This document shows, piece after piece, positions 35,832 through 44,140 of a stretch of 57,326 bases of DNA. This DNA is from a virus. Under the pieces are notes generated by a model that made no database searches, was not told the DNA's origin, and saw only the letters and a list, made by a program, of their open reading frames with translations. Made by a program: the position numbers and the translations under genes. Positions within the stretch are counted from its first letter, which is position 1, and each line of letters starts with the position of its first letter. Location of the stretch: positions 1 through 57,326 of IMG/VR virus record IMGVR_UViG_3300045146_000200, one strand, 5' to 3'.

Positions 35832-35974
35832 GACGGCTCCTTTGCACGATGTTTCGGGATGAGTCTGCCGCCACATGCGCAAACGTGGCGGAACTTGCTG
35901 TCATCCATGACTTCCATGGTATCACGTCGGCCACAATCCTCACACTCGAAAAGATGCGCGTGCCTGTAGGACAT
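35750..35974 (-). CDS. Small zinc-ribbon protein overlapping the methyltransferase start
   Basis: 74 residues, AAAGGAGAATCT before ATG. FECEDCGRRDTM and CACGGRLIPK form a zinc ribbon in the first 45 residues. The last ~27 residues are encoded in a second frame of the methyltransferase gene (82-base overlap) and look low-complexity, so the functional part is probably the ribbon. A promoter-terminator pair lies just upstream. Confidence 0.55.
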   Translation of the reverse strand: MSYRHAHLFECEDCGRRDTMEVMDDSKFRHVCACGGRLIPKHRAKEPSCPTSVSSPSLPSCSTTASRTSLRQGV

Positions 35975-35992
35975 AGATTCTCCTTTCGGTCC

Positions 35993-36029
35993 AAAAAAAG
36001 CCCCCGCCAGCCACTGCTCTGGCGAGGGC
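35993..36029 (-). terminator. Terminator hairpin before the zinc-ribbon gene (attenuator-like)
   Basis: On the minus strand GCCCTCGCCAG pairs with CTGGCGGGGGC (11 bp with one G-U) across 8 bases, then TTTTTTT. It ends transcripts from the PAPS-reductase side, and also those starting at the promoter only ~30 bases upstream of the stem. Confidence 0.8.
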
Positions 36030-36063
36030 GTGCTCCGCACAGGATTCACACCATGCTACTGGT

Positions 36064-36092
36064 ATTCTAGTCTAGGGGAGTGCCGGAGTCAA
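36064..36092 (-). promoter_or_regulatory. Near-consensus leftward promoter
   Basis: On the minus strand TTGACT (36087-36092), 17 bp, TAGAAT (36064-36069), five of six matches in each box. Expected start about 36057, so the first ~65 bases end in the terminator at 35993-36029. Either a short RNA is made or the terminator is regulated. Confidence 0.75.
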
Positions 36093-36281
36093 GGTCGGCA
36101 TAGGAGGAAGCGGCTGCCACAACGTGGGCGTCCATTCACTGTCTTCTGCCCATGCACCGCACACGCAGAGTGACCAGTAGTTGCCCAACATTCTGTACCG
36201 GACAACAGCGCACTCTCCGCCTGCATATCCGAGAATCGGAGTCCCGTCCATAGGAGCGGAATCAATCGGTTGCCAATCCAT
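36072..36281 (-). CDS. DUF551 family protein
   Basis: 69 residues after GGAGGTGTCTG. MDWQPIDSAPMDGTPILGYA and TPTLWQPLPPMP match DUF551 (W-x-P-x-x-x-A/R-x-x-x-G-x-P-x-L ... W-x-P-x-P). Function unknown. Its last bases contain the promoter at 36064-36092. Confidence 0.8.
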   Translation of the reverse strand: MDWQPIDSAPMDGTPILGYAGGECAVVRYRMLGNYWSLCVCGAWAEDSEWTPTLWQPLPPMPTLTPALP

Positions 36282-36345
36282 CAGACACCTCCAGAGCAAT
36301 AGCCTTCGAGATCCCCCCAAAAGGCCCTCCAACTTTTCCGGAGAC

Positions 36346-37116
36346 TCACGGGAATCGCAACTCACCTTGATTCGGGTCCTCGGCACTGGCCCTCTTATCG
36401 GCCAGCCACCAATCCCAGACATCCTGGGCTGTTGACCAGAAGTCCCAATGATCGCGGGTTTTCAACATATGCTCGAACGCGCGCAGGTAGAGCGCCTTGT
36501 ACCTTGGCCAACGCCGAAAGTCTTGCATGCGCTTTTCACGCGTGGCCATCGGGCATCCGATGCAACCAACTCGCTTCCAGCCTTGATCGTACAGGCAACA
36601 ATAGGGCAGATTGTGCTCGTGAATGTACTCCCACACGTCCTCGTTGGACCAGTCAAGGATGGGATGGACGAAGCGTTGGCTGTTGTCGCGATAGCAGACC
36701 TCCGCGATCTGCCGCTTTTTCCTGCGTGCGCTTTCCGCTGCCCGGATACCGGTTAGCACGGTTTCACCCTTGCCATATCGCTCTTTGAGTTCTTCACAAC
36801 AATACCTGGCGATCCTCGTCGGCGGCATGTGACGCTCTACGATCAATGTCCACATGGTTTTGGGCGGCCTATGGATGGTCACCTCGGGATGATGCTCCTT
36901 CACGAAGTGAACTACTTCGGGCGGGTCGATGCTCGTTAGGTAAAAGTGCGCGGCGAACTTGACGCCTGCGGACTTGGCCAGGTGCAGGAGTACAACCGAA
37001 TCTTTGCCCCCAGAGAACGCCAGGTGGTAACCTTCTGGCGGCTGGAAGGTCTGCATTCGCTCTATCGCCATGGCGACCCGGTCAATGGTGCCGAAGAGGG
37101 TAGGTTCGCGAAGCAT
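36346..37116 (-). CDS. PAPS-reductase-like protein (adenine nucleotide alpha-hydrolase fold)
   Basis: 256 residues with GGAGAAGTTCA before the ATG. The PP-loop SGGKDSVVLLHLAKSAG (~35-51) and VLTGIRAAESARRKKR (~115-130), then FVHPILDWSNEDVWEYI, are the CysH/PAPS-reductase pattern. Cysteines in YCCEELKER, YCCLYDQG and VGCIGCPM could hold an Fe-S cluster, as in APS-type or DndC-like proteins. Phage members are widespread with unclear roles; they may not reduce PAPS. The presence of an APS kinase in the same genome makes nucleotide-sulfate chemistry worth testing. The gene follows a terminator, so it has its own start or read-through. Confidence 0.82.
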   Translation of the reverse strand: MLREPTLFGTIDRVAMAIERMQTFQPPEGYHLAFSGGKDSVVLLHLAKSAGVKFAAHFYLTSIDPPEVVHFVKEHHPEVTIHRPPKTMWTLIVERHMPPTRIARYCCEELKERYGKGETVLTGIRAAESARRKKRQIAEVCYRDNSQRFVHPILDWSNEDVWEYIHEHNLPYCCLYDQGWKRVGCIGCPMATREKRMQDFRRWPRYKALYLRAFEHMLKTRDHWDFWSTAQDVWDWWLADKRASAEDPNQGELRFP

Positions 37117-37148
37117 TGAACTTCTCCGGGCAGTGGTCTTCAAGATCC

Positions 37149-37186
37149 AAAAAAGAGGCCCGCCGGGAGAAGTTGGCGGGCCTCTT
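37149..37186 (-). terminator. Strong intrinsic terminator of the lysis-region operon
   Basis: On the minus strand AAGAGGCCCGCC and GGCGGGCCTCTT (37153-37186) make a perfect 12-bp stem with a 10-base loop, followed by T-run (37149-37152 A's on the plus strand). Confidence 0.85.
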
Positions 37187-37216
37187 GTCCCTCGTCAAGC
37201 CGACCCAGTGTCGTCC

Positions 37217-37450
37217 CTACACGAGTACGAGTTTTCTCCTTCGTATCCTCGTCTCAGACCTGGTAAGTTCCAGGTCAGCCTTGTAGGTGTTCGTCTCAGC
37301 CCTATCCATGCCTGAGAAAAAAGCATTTCCTGCCACCGTATTATCGTCATCGCAGTCTTGGCATAGTACAGCCGGGACACCTCCATCCTGGAAATCGTCA
37401 GCCCGAACATCTTTCCATCGTAGGCCGCATTTAGGACAACGGACTTTCAT
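37217..37450 (-). CDS. Small zinc-ribbon protein
   Basis: 77 residues: VRCPKCGLRWKD and VLCQDCDDD make a two-CxxC ribbon; the C-terminus is basic (RSETRIRRRKL). TAGGGAATACACA precedes the ATG. Last gene before the terminator at 37149. Function unknown. Confidence 0.65.
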   Translation of the reverse strand: MKVRCPKCGLRWKDVRADDFQDGGVPAVLCQDCDDDNTVAGNAFFSGMDRAETNTYKADLELTRSETRIRRRKLVLV

Positions 37451-37460
37451 TGTGTATTCC

Positions 37461-37802
37461 CTACGCGGCCGTTATGACCATGGTAATCGCTACCATGCCG
37501 ATCCTCCGCACAAGCCCTTCCAGGGCAATCTTCTCGGCCTCGGCCAGTTCCCTGCCGATTCCTCGAAGGACGCATACCTCGCCCTTTATCAGAGCCTCAA
37601 ATTCCTCCTGCGTGATATGCCCGGAAGCGAAGTCCTCGATGGCCTCGGCCAGGAATGCCCCCCTCTCCTTCACCGCACGAATCGAGCACACCATGAGTTC
37701 TCGGATGATGGCCTTCGCCTCTTCCTGTGCCTGCACGAAAAGCCCGGCTGGACTGACTGACTCTATGATGCCGCTGATGACCTTCGACGCCTTCGGCTTC
37801 AT
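37461..37802 (-). CDS. Hypothetical helical protein
   Basis: 113 residues, helical (VISGIIESVSPAGLFVQAQEEAKAII, EALIKGEVCVL). GAGGAAGCCAAA precedes the ATG; it overlaps the upstream gene by four bases. C-terminus hydrophobic (GMVAITMVITAA). Possibly a lysis-region accessory; not recognised. Confidence 0.6.
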   Translation of the reverse strand: MKPKASKVISGIIESVSPAGLFVQAQEEAKAIIRELMVCSIRAVKERGAFLAEAIEDFASGHITQEEFEALIKGEVCVLRGIGRELAEAEKIALEGLVRRIGMVAITMVITAA

Positions 37803-38209
37803 TTTGGCTTCCTCGCGGACTCGATGCGAATCGCAGACTCAAACGCACGCGTCACCTGATTCGTTGCCTTTTCTACCATACTCGGTGACCATTTTCCAGC
37901 GTCCCTACGCTGTTTCAGGTGAATGTCCAGGATGTTCTGAATCTCGCCAAGCTGCCCGGTCATCATCGTATTCGACGGCCTGGCAGCCTGGGTGGCGGCA
38001 AGACGGTCGATGTCTTGCTTGATGGCCTGGATGTCCTTCTCGGGGATAGCGTCGCTTCCTAGGGCAACGTAGAGCGTTACAGCCCTATCGCGCAGGTCTT
38101 CGAGCGCCTTGACCGTATCAGGCGAGTAGGCGGGGGTGCATCCATGCGGAAGATTGAGCGCCCCAATCACTACGACAAGGCCAGATAGAATCATCAAGTT
38201 CCTGCGCAT
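37799..38209 (-). CDS. Secreted or lipoprotein-like protein (possible spanin component)
   Basis: 136 residues. MRRNLMILSGLVVVIGALNLPHGC reads as a signal peptide; the Cys at ~24 could be a lipobox but LPHGC is a poor match. The rest is helical (TVKALEDLRDRAVTLYVALG, IKQDIDRLAATQ). Its position next to a one-span coiled-coil protein suggests an outer-membrane lysis subunit, which is speculative. Confidence 0.55.
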   Translation of the reverse strand: MRRNLMILSGLVVVIGALNLPHGCTPAYSPDTVKALEDLRDRAVTLYVALGSDAIPEKDIQAIKQDIDRLAATQAARPSNTMMTGQLGEIQNILDIHLKQRRDAGKWSPSMVEKATNQVTRAFESAIRIESARKPK

Positions 38210-38406
38210 GATGGGGGTACTCCCTTGGTCTGGGTAAGAATGCGCCGGGCAGTTTCCTGCGTGAGCCTCTTGGCCTCCAGGACCTGCCGGGACGCCTCAA
38301 TGTCCTGCATCCGCAGTTCGGCAAGGGTCATCCTGCCATTGTGCGGCGTATCATACAGCTTTTCGTGAGAGCGAATCCAGGATCTCACGTATTTCAGGAT
38401 CGTCAT
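38194..38406 (-). CDS. Hypothetical small helical protein
   Basis: 70 residues, AAGGTGCCAC before ATG. Amphipathic and basic helices (ILKYVRSWIRSHEKLYD, IEASRQVLEAKRLTQETARRIL). Overlaps the upstream gene by 56 bases and the downstream one by 16, as lysis genes often do. Not recognised. Confidence 0.55.
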   Translation of the reverse strand: MTILKYVRSWIRSHEKLYDTPHNGRMTLAELRMQDIEASRQVLEAKRLTQETARRILTQTKGVPPSCAGT

Positions 38407-38617
38407 GTGGCACCTTGGTAAGGAGTTTGGCGATGATCGCGTGTTGGTCGTGAACCTCCTGCTTGAGGAGAGTGACCTCGCCTAGGAGCCGTGCAACGTC
38501 CTCTCTGAGCATAGCCACTTCGGTTTCCTTTGTCGAGTAGTAGCATCTCCAAAGGATACCAACGGCTGCGGCGAGAGCACCAACCACGGCAACGACATGC
38601 ACAATCTCGATAGTCAT
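38351..38617 (-). CDS. One-span membrane protein with coiled coil (holin or inner spanin-like)
   Basis: 88 residues after AAAGGGGTGACGC. Transmembrane VHVVAVVGALAAAVGILWRC (~6-25), then a coiled coil (EVAMLREDVARLLGEVTLLKQEV). This plan fits an i-spanin or a class III-like holin. Partner could be the signal-peptide protein two genes downstream. No endolysin is recognisable nearby. Confidence 0.6.
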   Translation of the reverse strand: MTIEIVHVVAVVGALAAAVGILWRCYYSTKETEVAMLREDVARLLGEVTLLKQEVHDQHAIIAKLLTKVPHDDPEIREILDSLSRKAV

Positions 38618-38712
38618 GCGTCACCCCTTTCTGCTAGCGTCCTGCTATGAATCGCGAAGGCAGGTATAAACTGCCAGCATTTATGCGCGCGCTCCCTAGA
38701 TCCGCTGACATT

Positions 38713-39849
38713 TTATACCTTTCCCGCATCTGCTGCAAGGCCAGCAAGCCTTGGCCTGACGCACCTATCGAGAAATTCGTCAAAGTTCTGGTCGAGTACC
38801 TCCGCTTGAATGTCCTTTCGGCAGTTGTGGAGAGCCGCCGATGGGCTGAACTCAGGCCCGTCGTGCGCACAATAGGGGTCTGGAACGGCCTCTCCGTACA
38901 ACCGTTCCAGGCCTAACCGGGGGTCAACGACGCAACGCGGGTGAACCCACCCACCCCAGATGGTAAAGGTCGGCGTCCCGATGGCAAGCGATGCGGGGAG
39001 CATGTAGCATTGACTCGCCAACGTGAACGCCGAGATTCCTACGAGCCCAAGCATGGTGTAGAGTTCGACCTGCCCCGTGTCCCATCGGCAGTCGATGTTC
39101 TGTAGCTCCCCCTCCGGCCATTCCACCTGGGGCCTGTTGTTCCCTACCAGAATCCAGTGGAACTCCTTGTGCCTGTCAATGCACCGCTGAAGATACTCGT
39201 CCTTGCATGACCTGGCCGGGTTCTGCCACTCCGCACGGACTGTACCCTGCTTGATCAAGGCGATAGGCTTCCTGACTGTGCTCGTCACTTTCCGAGCCGC
39301 ATCCACCCACTCTGGCTTCAAGGGGAAGTGAAAGTCTACTTCCGCCCCCAGGGGCATCGCTCGTTCCAGCGCAGTCATGATCGTTTGGGACTCGTGCCGA
39401 TATGCCAGTTCGTAGTCTATGCTGACGCTGGCATAGTCCCTCGGGACCTCATTCCAGAGTTTGGTGTCTGCCGCCTCTGCCGCTTCCTTGCATGTCCGTA
39501 GATTCGTGTATGCCCTGACCGGGTGAATCTTCGGGCAGTCCCACCACATCTCCGGGTTACTGGTGTGGACCCAGACATCACCATATCGTTTCGAGATTTT
39601 CCGCACGATAGGCCGAGTCCAGAACTGGTCCCCGAATCCGAGATACCCGGTAATCAGGATCGGGCGCTTCCCGTCGTACATGTCCACCCACGACCCCTTG
39701 TTCCTGGCCTTTGCCACCTTATGAGAGAATTGGAACCCGCAGTCAAGGCAGGTAAAGACCGCGCGTTCCACCTCGAATCGTCGTTTCAAGCGGAGATGCC
39801 CGCATTCCACCGTTCTGGCTACATCAGGCACTTCAATCTTGAGATCCAT
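38713..39849 (-). CDS. GT9-like glycosyltransferase with N-terminal zinc ribbon
   Basis: 378 residues. The first ~45 residues carry C/H ligands (ECGHLRLKRRF, FTCLDCGFQF), an added zinc ribbon. The body has PILITGYLGFGDQFWTRPIVRKISKRYG (GT9-type start) and the late FTLASQCYMLPASLAIGTPTFTIWGGW, as in heptosyltransferase-like proteins. Its location next to virion and lysis genes is unusual for a glycan enzyme. It may modify host LPS or a virion part. Family call moderate; donor unknown. Confidence 0.62.
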   Translation of the reverse strand: MDLKIEVPDVARTVECGHLRLKRRFEVERAVFTCLDCGFQFSHKVAKARNKGSWVDMYDGKRPILITGYLGFGDQFWTRPIVRKISKRYGDVWVHTSNPEMWWDCPKIHPVRAYTNLRTCKEAAEAADTKLWNEVPRDYASVSIDYELAYRHESQTIMTALERAMPLGAEVDFHFPLKPEWVDAARKVTSTVRKPIALIKQGTVRAEWQNPARSCKDEYLQRCIDRHKEFHWILVGNNRPQVEWPEGELQNIDCRWDTGQVELYTMLGLVGISAFTLASQCYMLPASLAIGTPTFTIWGGWVHPRCVVDPRLGLERLYGEAVPDPYCAHDGPEFSPSAALHNCRKDIQAEVLDQNFDEFLDRCVRPRLAGLAADAGKV

Positions 39850-42800
39850 ACGTATGCTCCCCTTGCCCGGCCATCGACTGCGCTAGAGCCTGCCTCTCAC
39901 GCAATTCCGCGAGGCGACTCATCTGCGCTCTAAGTGACGGTATACGCATCCGTCTCCGTGGTTCAGGCACGCCGAGCATGCGCCGGAACATCACAGGGTC
40001 AATCTCCTTGTTCTTCTCCGCTGCGTCGGTAATCATTCGGTTCAGATCGTCCGGCTGGATGGTGTATCGCATGATGAGGGGCAGGATGGCCTCCTGCGCC
40101 TTCTCCGGCCCAAGTTGTGTCGCCAAGGGCTTCAGAATCCCCTTGGCTTGCTCATGCAGCTTCGTAGCCTCGTCCTGCGCTGACCTCGCTATCTCCTCCG
40201 GCGTTACGTCTGGCCATCGCTGCATCTGCTCGATGATGTGCCTGCGAGCACTGTTGTAGTTCTGTTCCAGCATGTCCTGAGCCTCGAATACAACGTCCTT
40301 CGGGTGCAGGTAGGTCTGGCGCATGAATCGTGACTTGGCCGACTTCTCGATTTCCTTCAGGCCATCGACGACAGCCGAGTTCATCTTCGCCTGCTCCTCG
40401 GGGGGCAGCTTAGAGATCATCGTCTTCCACCCGGAGTTCACGAGCGCGGTCCATACGTTTCTTGGAGCGATGGCATTGATCGCGTAGTCCAGCCGGGCGG
40501 GGGACATACTCAACCCCTTCCCCATGTCCACCGCCATCTGTCTCGTGATACCCGGGATTACCTCGTCTTCAGGCCGAACGCTCGCCCCACGCCAGATCGT
40601 ATCGTCCTGCCAGAAGTTGTGATTGAGGGTATACCCAAGGACAGACTCCATCACCGGAGGCATGATGGCGCTCATGTCCGTCATCGGGAGAGAGGTCTTC
40701 AAAGACCTAATGCTCTCCATGAATGGCCTTGGAGGGGCCTGTCCAGTCAGGGACTTCCTTGCAAGGGATTCCCACAGGGATTTCACCGGAGCAATAGTCT
40801 GGTCGAGAGGGATGCGGAAGTAGGTGTAGCGTTTCTCCCCGGTCTTCGGGTCAATCTCGAAGAACGGCGTCGTGATGATCCAGTTGTCCGTCTTCTCATT
40901 CTCCGGGATGGCGTCGTAGCACTCCCGGTTGTAGATCAGGTTGGCGATGGTGAGACCCGCCGCCACCGTCCCCACGTTCGCCAGTTTCCAAGCCAGCATA
41001 CCCGGGCTTTTCTCTGCCGCTGTCACCCAGCCTCTTGCGCCCTGCATAGACGCATTGACGTAGGGTATGCCCACAGCCGAGGCGAACTTCGTCCACGTGC
41101 CGCCCTTCGAGAAGTCGATGTATCCCCGAGCCTGGTCCGCTGCCATGACAGGCCCTAACCCGAGTTTCATGCCCCGATTGAATGCGGCCAACCGAGTCCA
41201 GTTCTCCGACACCTCGCCAAGCCAGCCCATGGCACGAGCAATTCCGTCCAACTCCGGTGTGGCGAAGTGAGGCCGGGATTCCTTGGACAAGTACTCCGAC
41301 GCCGCTCCATGGCGTATGAACTCCTTCGCTCGCGCCGTAGGCTTGCGTCTGGCAATGCTGATGGCATCGCCCAAAGTCTCAGCCATGTCCCTGCCAAGCT
41401 CGGCAAAGCCAGCGATGGGTAGGACCTTCGATACGCTCCCGCTGTTGTACAGGTTCGTCACACCCCAGACGTGGAACACGTCTCGCATCACGTTCGCTAT
41501 AGCGAAGACTGGGTTCACCCCGGTGGCCATGGCTTTCAGGAGCTTGCTGCCAGTCCATATCTGCAACTGGTTAGATAGTTCCGGGGCAATGCTTGGCGGG
41601 ATCTCTCCCCACAGTTTGGCGAACTCCATCGGGACGACGACTCCAACTGTCTGCGGGGCGTCTACCATCGCGCCCTTGACCTTCTTCTGCCCGACGATCC
41701 TCGCCGTGATAATGGCTTCGTCCTTGCGCAGAGCCTGCTTCGGTTCCAGATACGTCAGCCCATCCGCCCGTGCCACCCTTCGGAATCCCCCACGATACTC
41801 GCGCATCCCAGGGATACTTGGGTTCGCTTGAACCAACTTGACCAGTTCCAGATTCGCTTCGTTCCGCGCTATGCGGTGCTCAAGACCCAAGTTCGCCCCG
41901 AGGAGTAACCGTTCCGAGTCCGTCTCTGCCGCTGACAGGCTTCCCTTATCCAGGTACTTGAAGAAGCTCGCCCCGGTGTCCAGCGCCTGCCTGTTCGAGT
42001 CGAGGATACTGTTGTCCCTGAACAGGCCGCCGAGGTCATCCAGGTACTTCTCCGGCTGATAGAACGGGATCTTGAGGAGCTTGTCCCGAAACTCCGTAGT
42101 CTCGATACCTGCCTCAGCCGCACGGTACAAGAGGCGGTCGTACCCAGCCTTCAGTGCACCGACTCGCTGCGGAAAATCACCATACCCAGGAATGGGCGCG
42201 GACATCTCCTCCGCGAGGATCTTCTGTGCCGTCTCCAAGGTCTGTTCCTGAACTTTCTTGCCAGGAGGCCGAAACGCCCCTATTGGCCTTTGGAAGTCCT
42301 CGGCAGCCAGTCGTCGTTCCAGAGCTTGCACTTTCTCCGTGTATGCCCGTTCCAGCCGCTTCACCTGCCTGTTGCGGAAAGCAGCAATCACTTGCTGAGC
42401 CTTGTCCATCCGGTCGAGTTGCATCGCCTTCAGGACGTTCAGGCGTTCAATCACGTCTTCGCCCTTGGCGATAGGCTTGGCGAAGAGGGTGATTGTGGAC
42501 TGGAGGTCACGCTTGAGTTGCTGATGCTGCTTAGGCGTGAGTCCCTGTTCGGCCATCTCCAGGACCATTTTGATTTCCTTCATGGCCTTGGTGGCTTCGG
42601 CCTTGACCGCAGAGTCCAGTGCCATATCCGCACGCAAGCCCACCCCGGCAGCAATGCGATTGATCGCGTCCACGCCACGGCTCGCGATCTGTGCTCGCTG
42701 GTCCATCTCGTGATTGACTCTGTCCTTTGCCGCGGTGAACTTCTTTTCGAGGATGTCGAGTTCCTTCTTCGCGTCGGCTACCTGCCTGCCCATCGCTCGT

Positions 42801-44137
42801 TCCGTCGCGGCCATGTCACTTTGAGCCATGGCGACATTCTCAAGGGCTTCCTTCGCCCTTCCTTCGAGAGGCCGCACATACCCCATCTTCTGAAGGGCCT
42901 CTCCCATGCCCGGTATCTTCCAGAGATGCCTCGTCCACCCATGGCCGAATACCATGTCCTTGAGAGGCTCCACCTCGGAGTATGCCCGGGCGTTGCTTCC
43001 GGCCATGAGGTTGTGCTTAGCCCGTACCGCGGCCATCTTCTCGCGCCCGTAGAGGTCCTCCATACTACGCCACATGCTCGATTCTTCATCGAGCACGCCA
43101 CGTTCAAGCCAGCCCGGTATGATCGGGGAAGGCTCACCAGGAGTTGGCTCAATGAGAGGCTCGCCACGCTCGAATTGCCCCGCTGCCTGCCGATACGTCG
43201 CCCCCACGTCCGGGTCCTGGTAGATCATCTTCATCAGGCGCATGCGGTCCATTGCCGCCGTGGCTTTACCGGATTCCTCTGCCCTACGAACGTGCTGAAT
43301 CAGTTCGTTGTAGAAGCGCCCCTTCTCTGCCCTGCCCATGTGCGCTCGTGGGCTGATTGCCGCAAGGCCAACGTCGAGAGCCGTCCCCATCGGCGAGATC
43401 CATTCATCGGCAGGCGCGCCTTGAACTGCCCCAAGCCCGGCTTGGACGCCCAGAGATACGCCCGCACCACCAAGTGCGGCCGCGCCAGCACGCTTGGCCT
43501 CCTCTCCGAGTGCCGCCTGATAAGCTGCTGGCCCTGCACGTTTCGCCCAGTCCAGATTCGATAGACTTCGGCCAATGCTCCGTGCTGCCATGGGCACGCT
43601 TGGTATCGCCGTCCCGGCCATAGCGGTATATGGATATTGCTGTTCGCTGGCAATGAGATTCTGCACCCATCGGCCAACGACGCCTGTGCTCTTCGCCGCT
43701 TCCCCCTTCAGCTTCTCTGCCGCCCACCCGCCAACCAATGCCCCACCAAGACCTACTGCACCGGAAAGAAGCGCGCCACCTACTCCCCCCCGAGGCTTCT
43801 TGCCCTTCTTCGCTGCGCTCTCTGCAATGCGCTGAAGGATACGAAGGGCGGTGGTAGACCCAAGCAGCGCGCCGGTGCCTGTTGCCGCCCCCCCAATGAG
43901 GGCTTTCGTTCGGCTTGTGTCCGCGATCTGTTCGGGCTCGACTGGCTTGTCGGTGTACCCGTAGAGGTATCTGCGAAGGACATCATGCTCGTCCCGGCGC
44001 TGGTTCTGTGCTGCCGCAAGGCCGTCTTCGAGGAAGGTCGTAGGCTGGTCCATGATCGGCATGAACGTAGTCTGGCCGTAGTCGGGGTTAAACCCGAACA
44101 TCGCTTCATCGAAGAAGGTTGGCTGATTGATAGCCAT
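39833..44137 (-). CDS. Large polyvalent virion protein (LPD38-type), probable ejected internal protein
   Basis: 1434 residues. The N-terminal ~170 residues have Gly/Ala-rich amphipathic stretches (KALIGGAATGTGALLGST, GGALLSGAVGLGGALVGGWAA) that could span or insert in membranes. Coiled coils follow (~430-620, for example EKFTAAKDRVNHEMDQR). Residues ~865-1090 (MATGVNPVFAIANVMRDVFHVW ... FASAVGIPYVNASMQGARGW) match the large polyvalent protein-associated domain seen in phage internal proteins. Such proteins travel in the head and are ejected into the cell. It overlaps the GT9-like gene by 17 bases. Individual enzymatic domains were not identified. Confidence 0.78.
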   Translation of the reverse strand: MAINQPTFFDEAMFGFNPDYGQTTFMPIMDQPTTFLEDGLAAAQNQRRDEHDVLRRYLYGYTDKPVEPEQIADTSRTKALIGGAATGTGALLGSTTALRILQRIAESAAKKGKKPRGGVGGALLSGAVGLGGALVGGWAAEKLKGEAAKSTGVVGRWVQNLIASEQQYPYTAMAGTAIPSVPMAARSIGRSLSNLDWAKRAGPAAYQAALGEEAKRAGAAALGGAGVSLGVQAGLGAVQGAPADEWISPMGTALDVGLAAISPRAHMGRAEKGRFYNELIQHVRRAEESGKATAAMDRMRLMKMIYQDPDVGATYRQAAGQFERGEPLIEPTPGEPSPIIPGWLERGVLDEESSMWRSMEDLYGREKMAAVRAKHNLMAGSNARAYSEVEPLKDMVFGHGWTRHLWKIPGMGEALQKMGYVRPLEGRAKEALENVAMAQSDMAATERAMGRQVADAKKELDILEKKFTAAKDRVNHEMDQRAQIASRGVDAINRIAAGVGLRADMALDSAVKAEATKAMKEIKMVLEMAEQGLTPKQHQQLKRDLQSTITLFAKPIAKGEDVIERLNVLKAMQLDRMDKAQQVIAAFRNRQVKRLERAYTEKVQALERRLAAEDFQRPIGAFRPPGKKVQEQTLETAQKILAEEMSAPIPGYGDFPQRVGALKAGYDRLLYRAAEAGIETTEFRDKLLKIPFYQPEKYLDDLGGLFRDNSILDSNRQALDTGASFFKYLDKGSLSAAETDSERLLLGANLGLEHRIARNEANLELVKLVQANPSIPGMREYRGGFRRVARADGLTYLEPKQALRKDEAIITARIVGQKKVKGAMVDAPQTVGVVVPMEFAKLWGEIPPSIAPELSNQLQIWTGSKLLKAMATGVNPVFAIANVMRDVFHVWGVTNLYNSGSVSKVLPIAGFAELGRDMAETLGDAISIARRKPTARAKEFIRHGAASEYLSKESRPHFATPELDGIARAMGWLGEVSENWTRLAAFNRGMKLGLGPVMAADQARGYIDFSKGGTWTKFASAVGIPYVNASMQGARGWVTAAEKSPGMLAWKLANVGTVAAGLTIANLIYNRECYDAIPENEKTDNWIITTPFFEIDPKTGEKRYTYFRIPLDQTIAPVKSLWESLARKSLTGQAPPRPFMESIRSLKTSLPMTDMSAIMPPVMESVLGYTLNHNFWQDDTIWRGASVRPEDEVIPGITRQMAVDMGKGLSMSPARLDYAINAIAPRNVWTALVNSGWKTMISKLPPEEQAKMNSAVVDGLKEIEKSAKSRFMRQTYLHPKDVVFEAQDMLEQNYNSARRHIIEQMQRWPDVTPEEIARSAQDEATKLHEQAKGILKPLATQLGPEKAQEAILPLIMRYTIQPDDLNRMITDAAEKNKEIDPVMFRRMLGVPEPRRRMRIPSLRAQMSRLAELRERQALAQSMAGQGEHTYGSQD

Positions 44138-44140
44138 GGA

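Noticed and set aside
38647-38916. Plus-strand open frame of 89 codons
   Set aside because: Overlaps the GT9-like gene antisense and has no promoter or ribosome site.
42290-43564. Long plus-strand open frame (424 codons) opposite the polyvalent gene
   Set aside because: It mirrors the codon pattern of the minus-strand gene, has no ribosome site or recognisable motifs, and its product is Arg/His/Leu-rich nonsense-like sequence.
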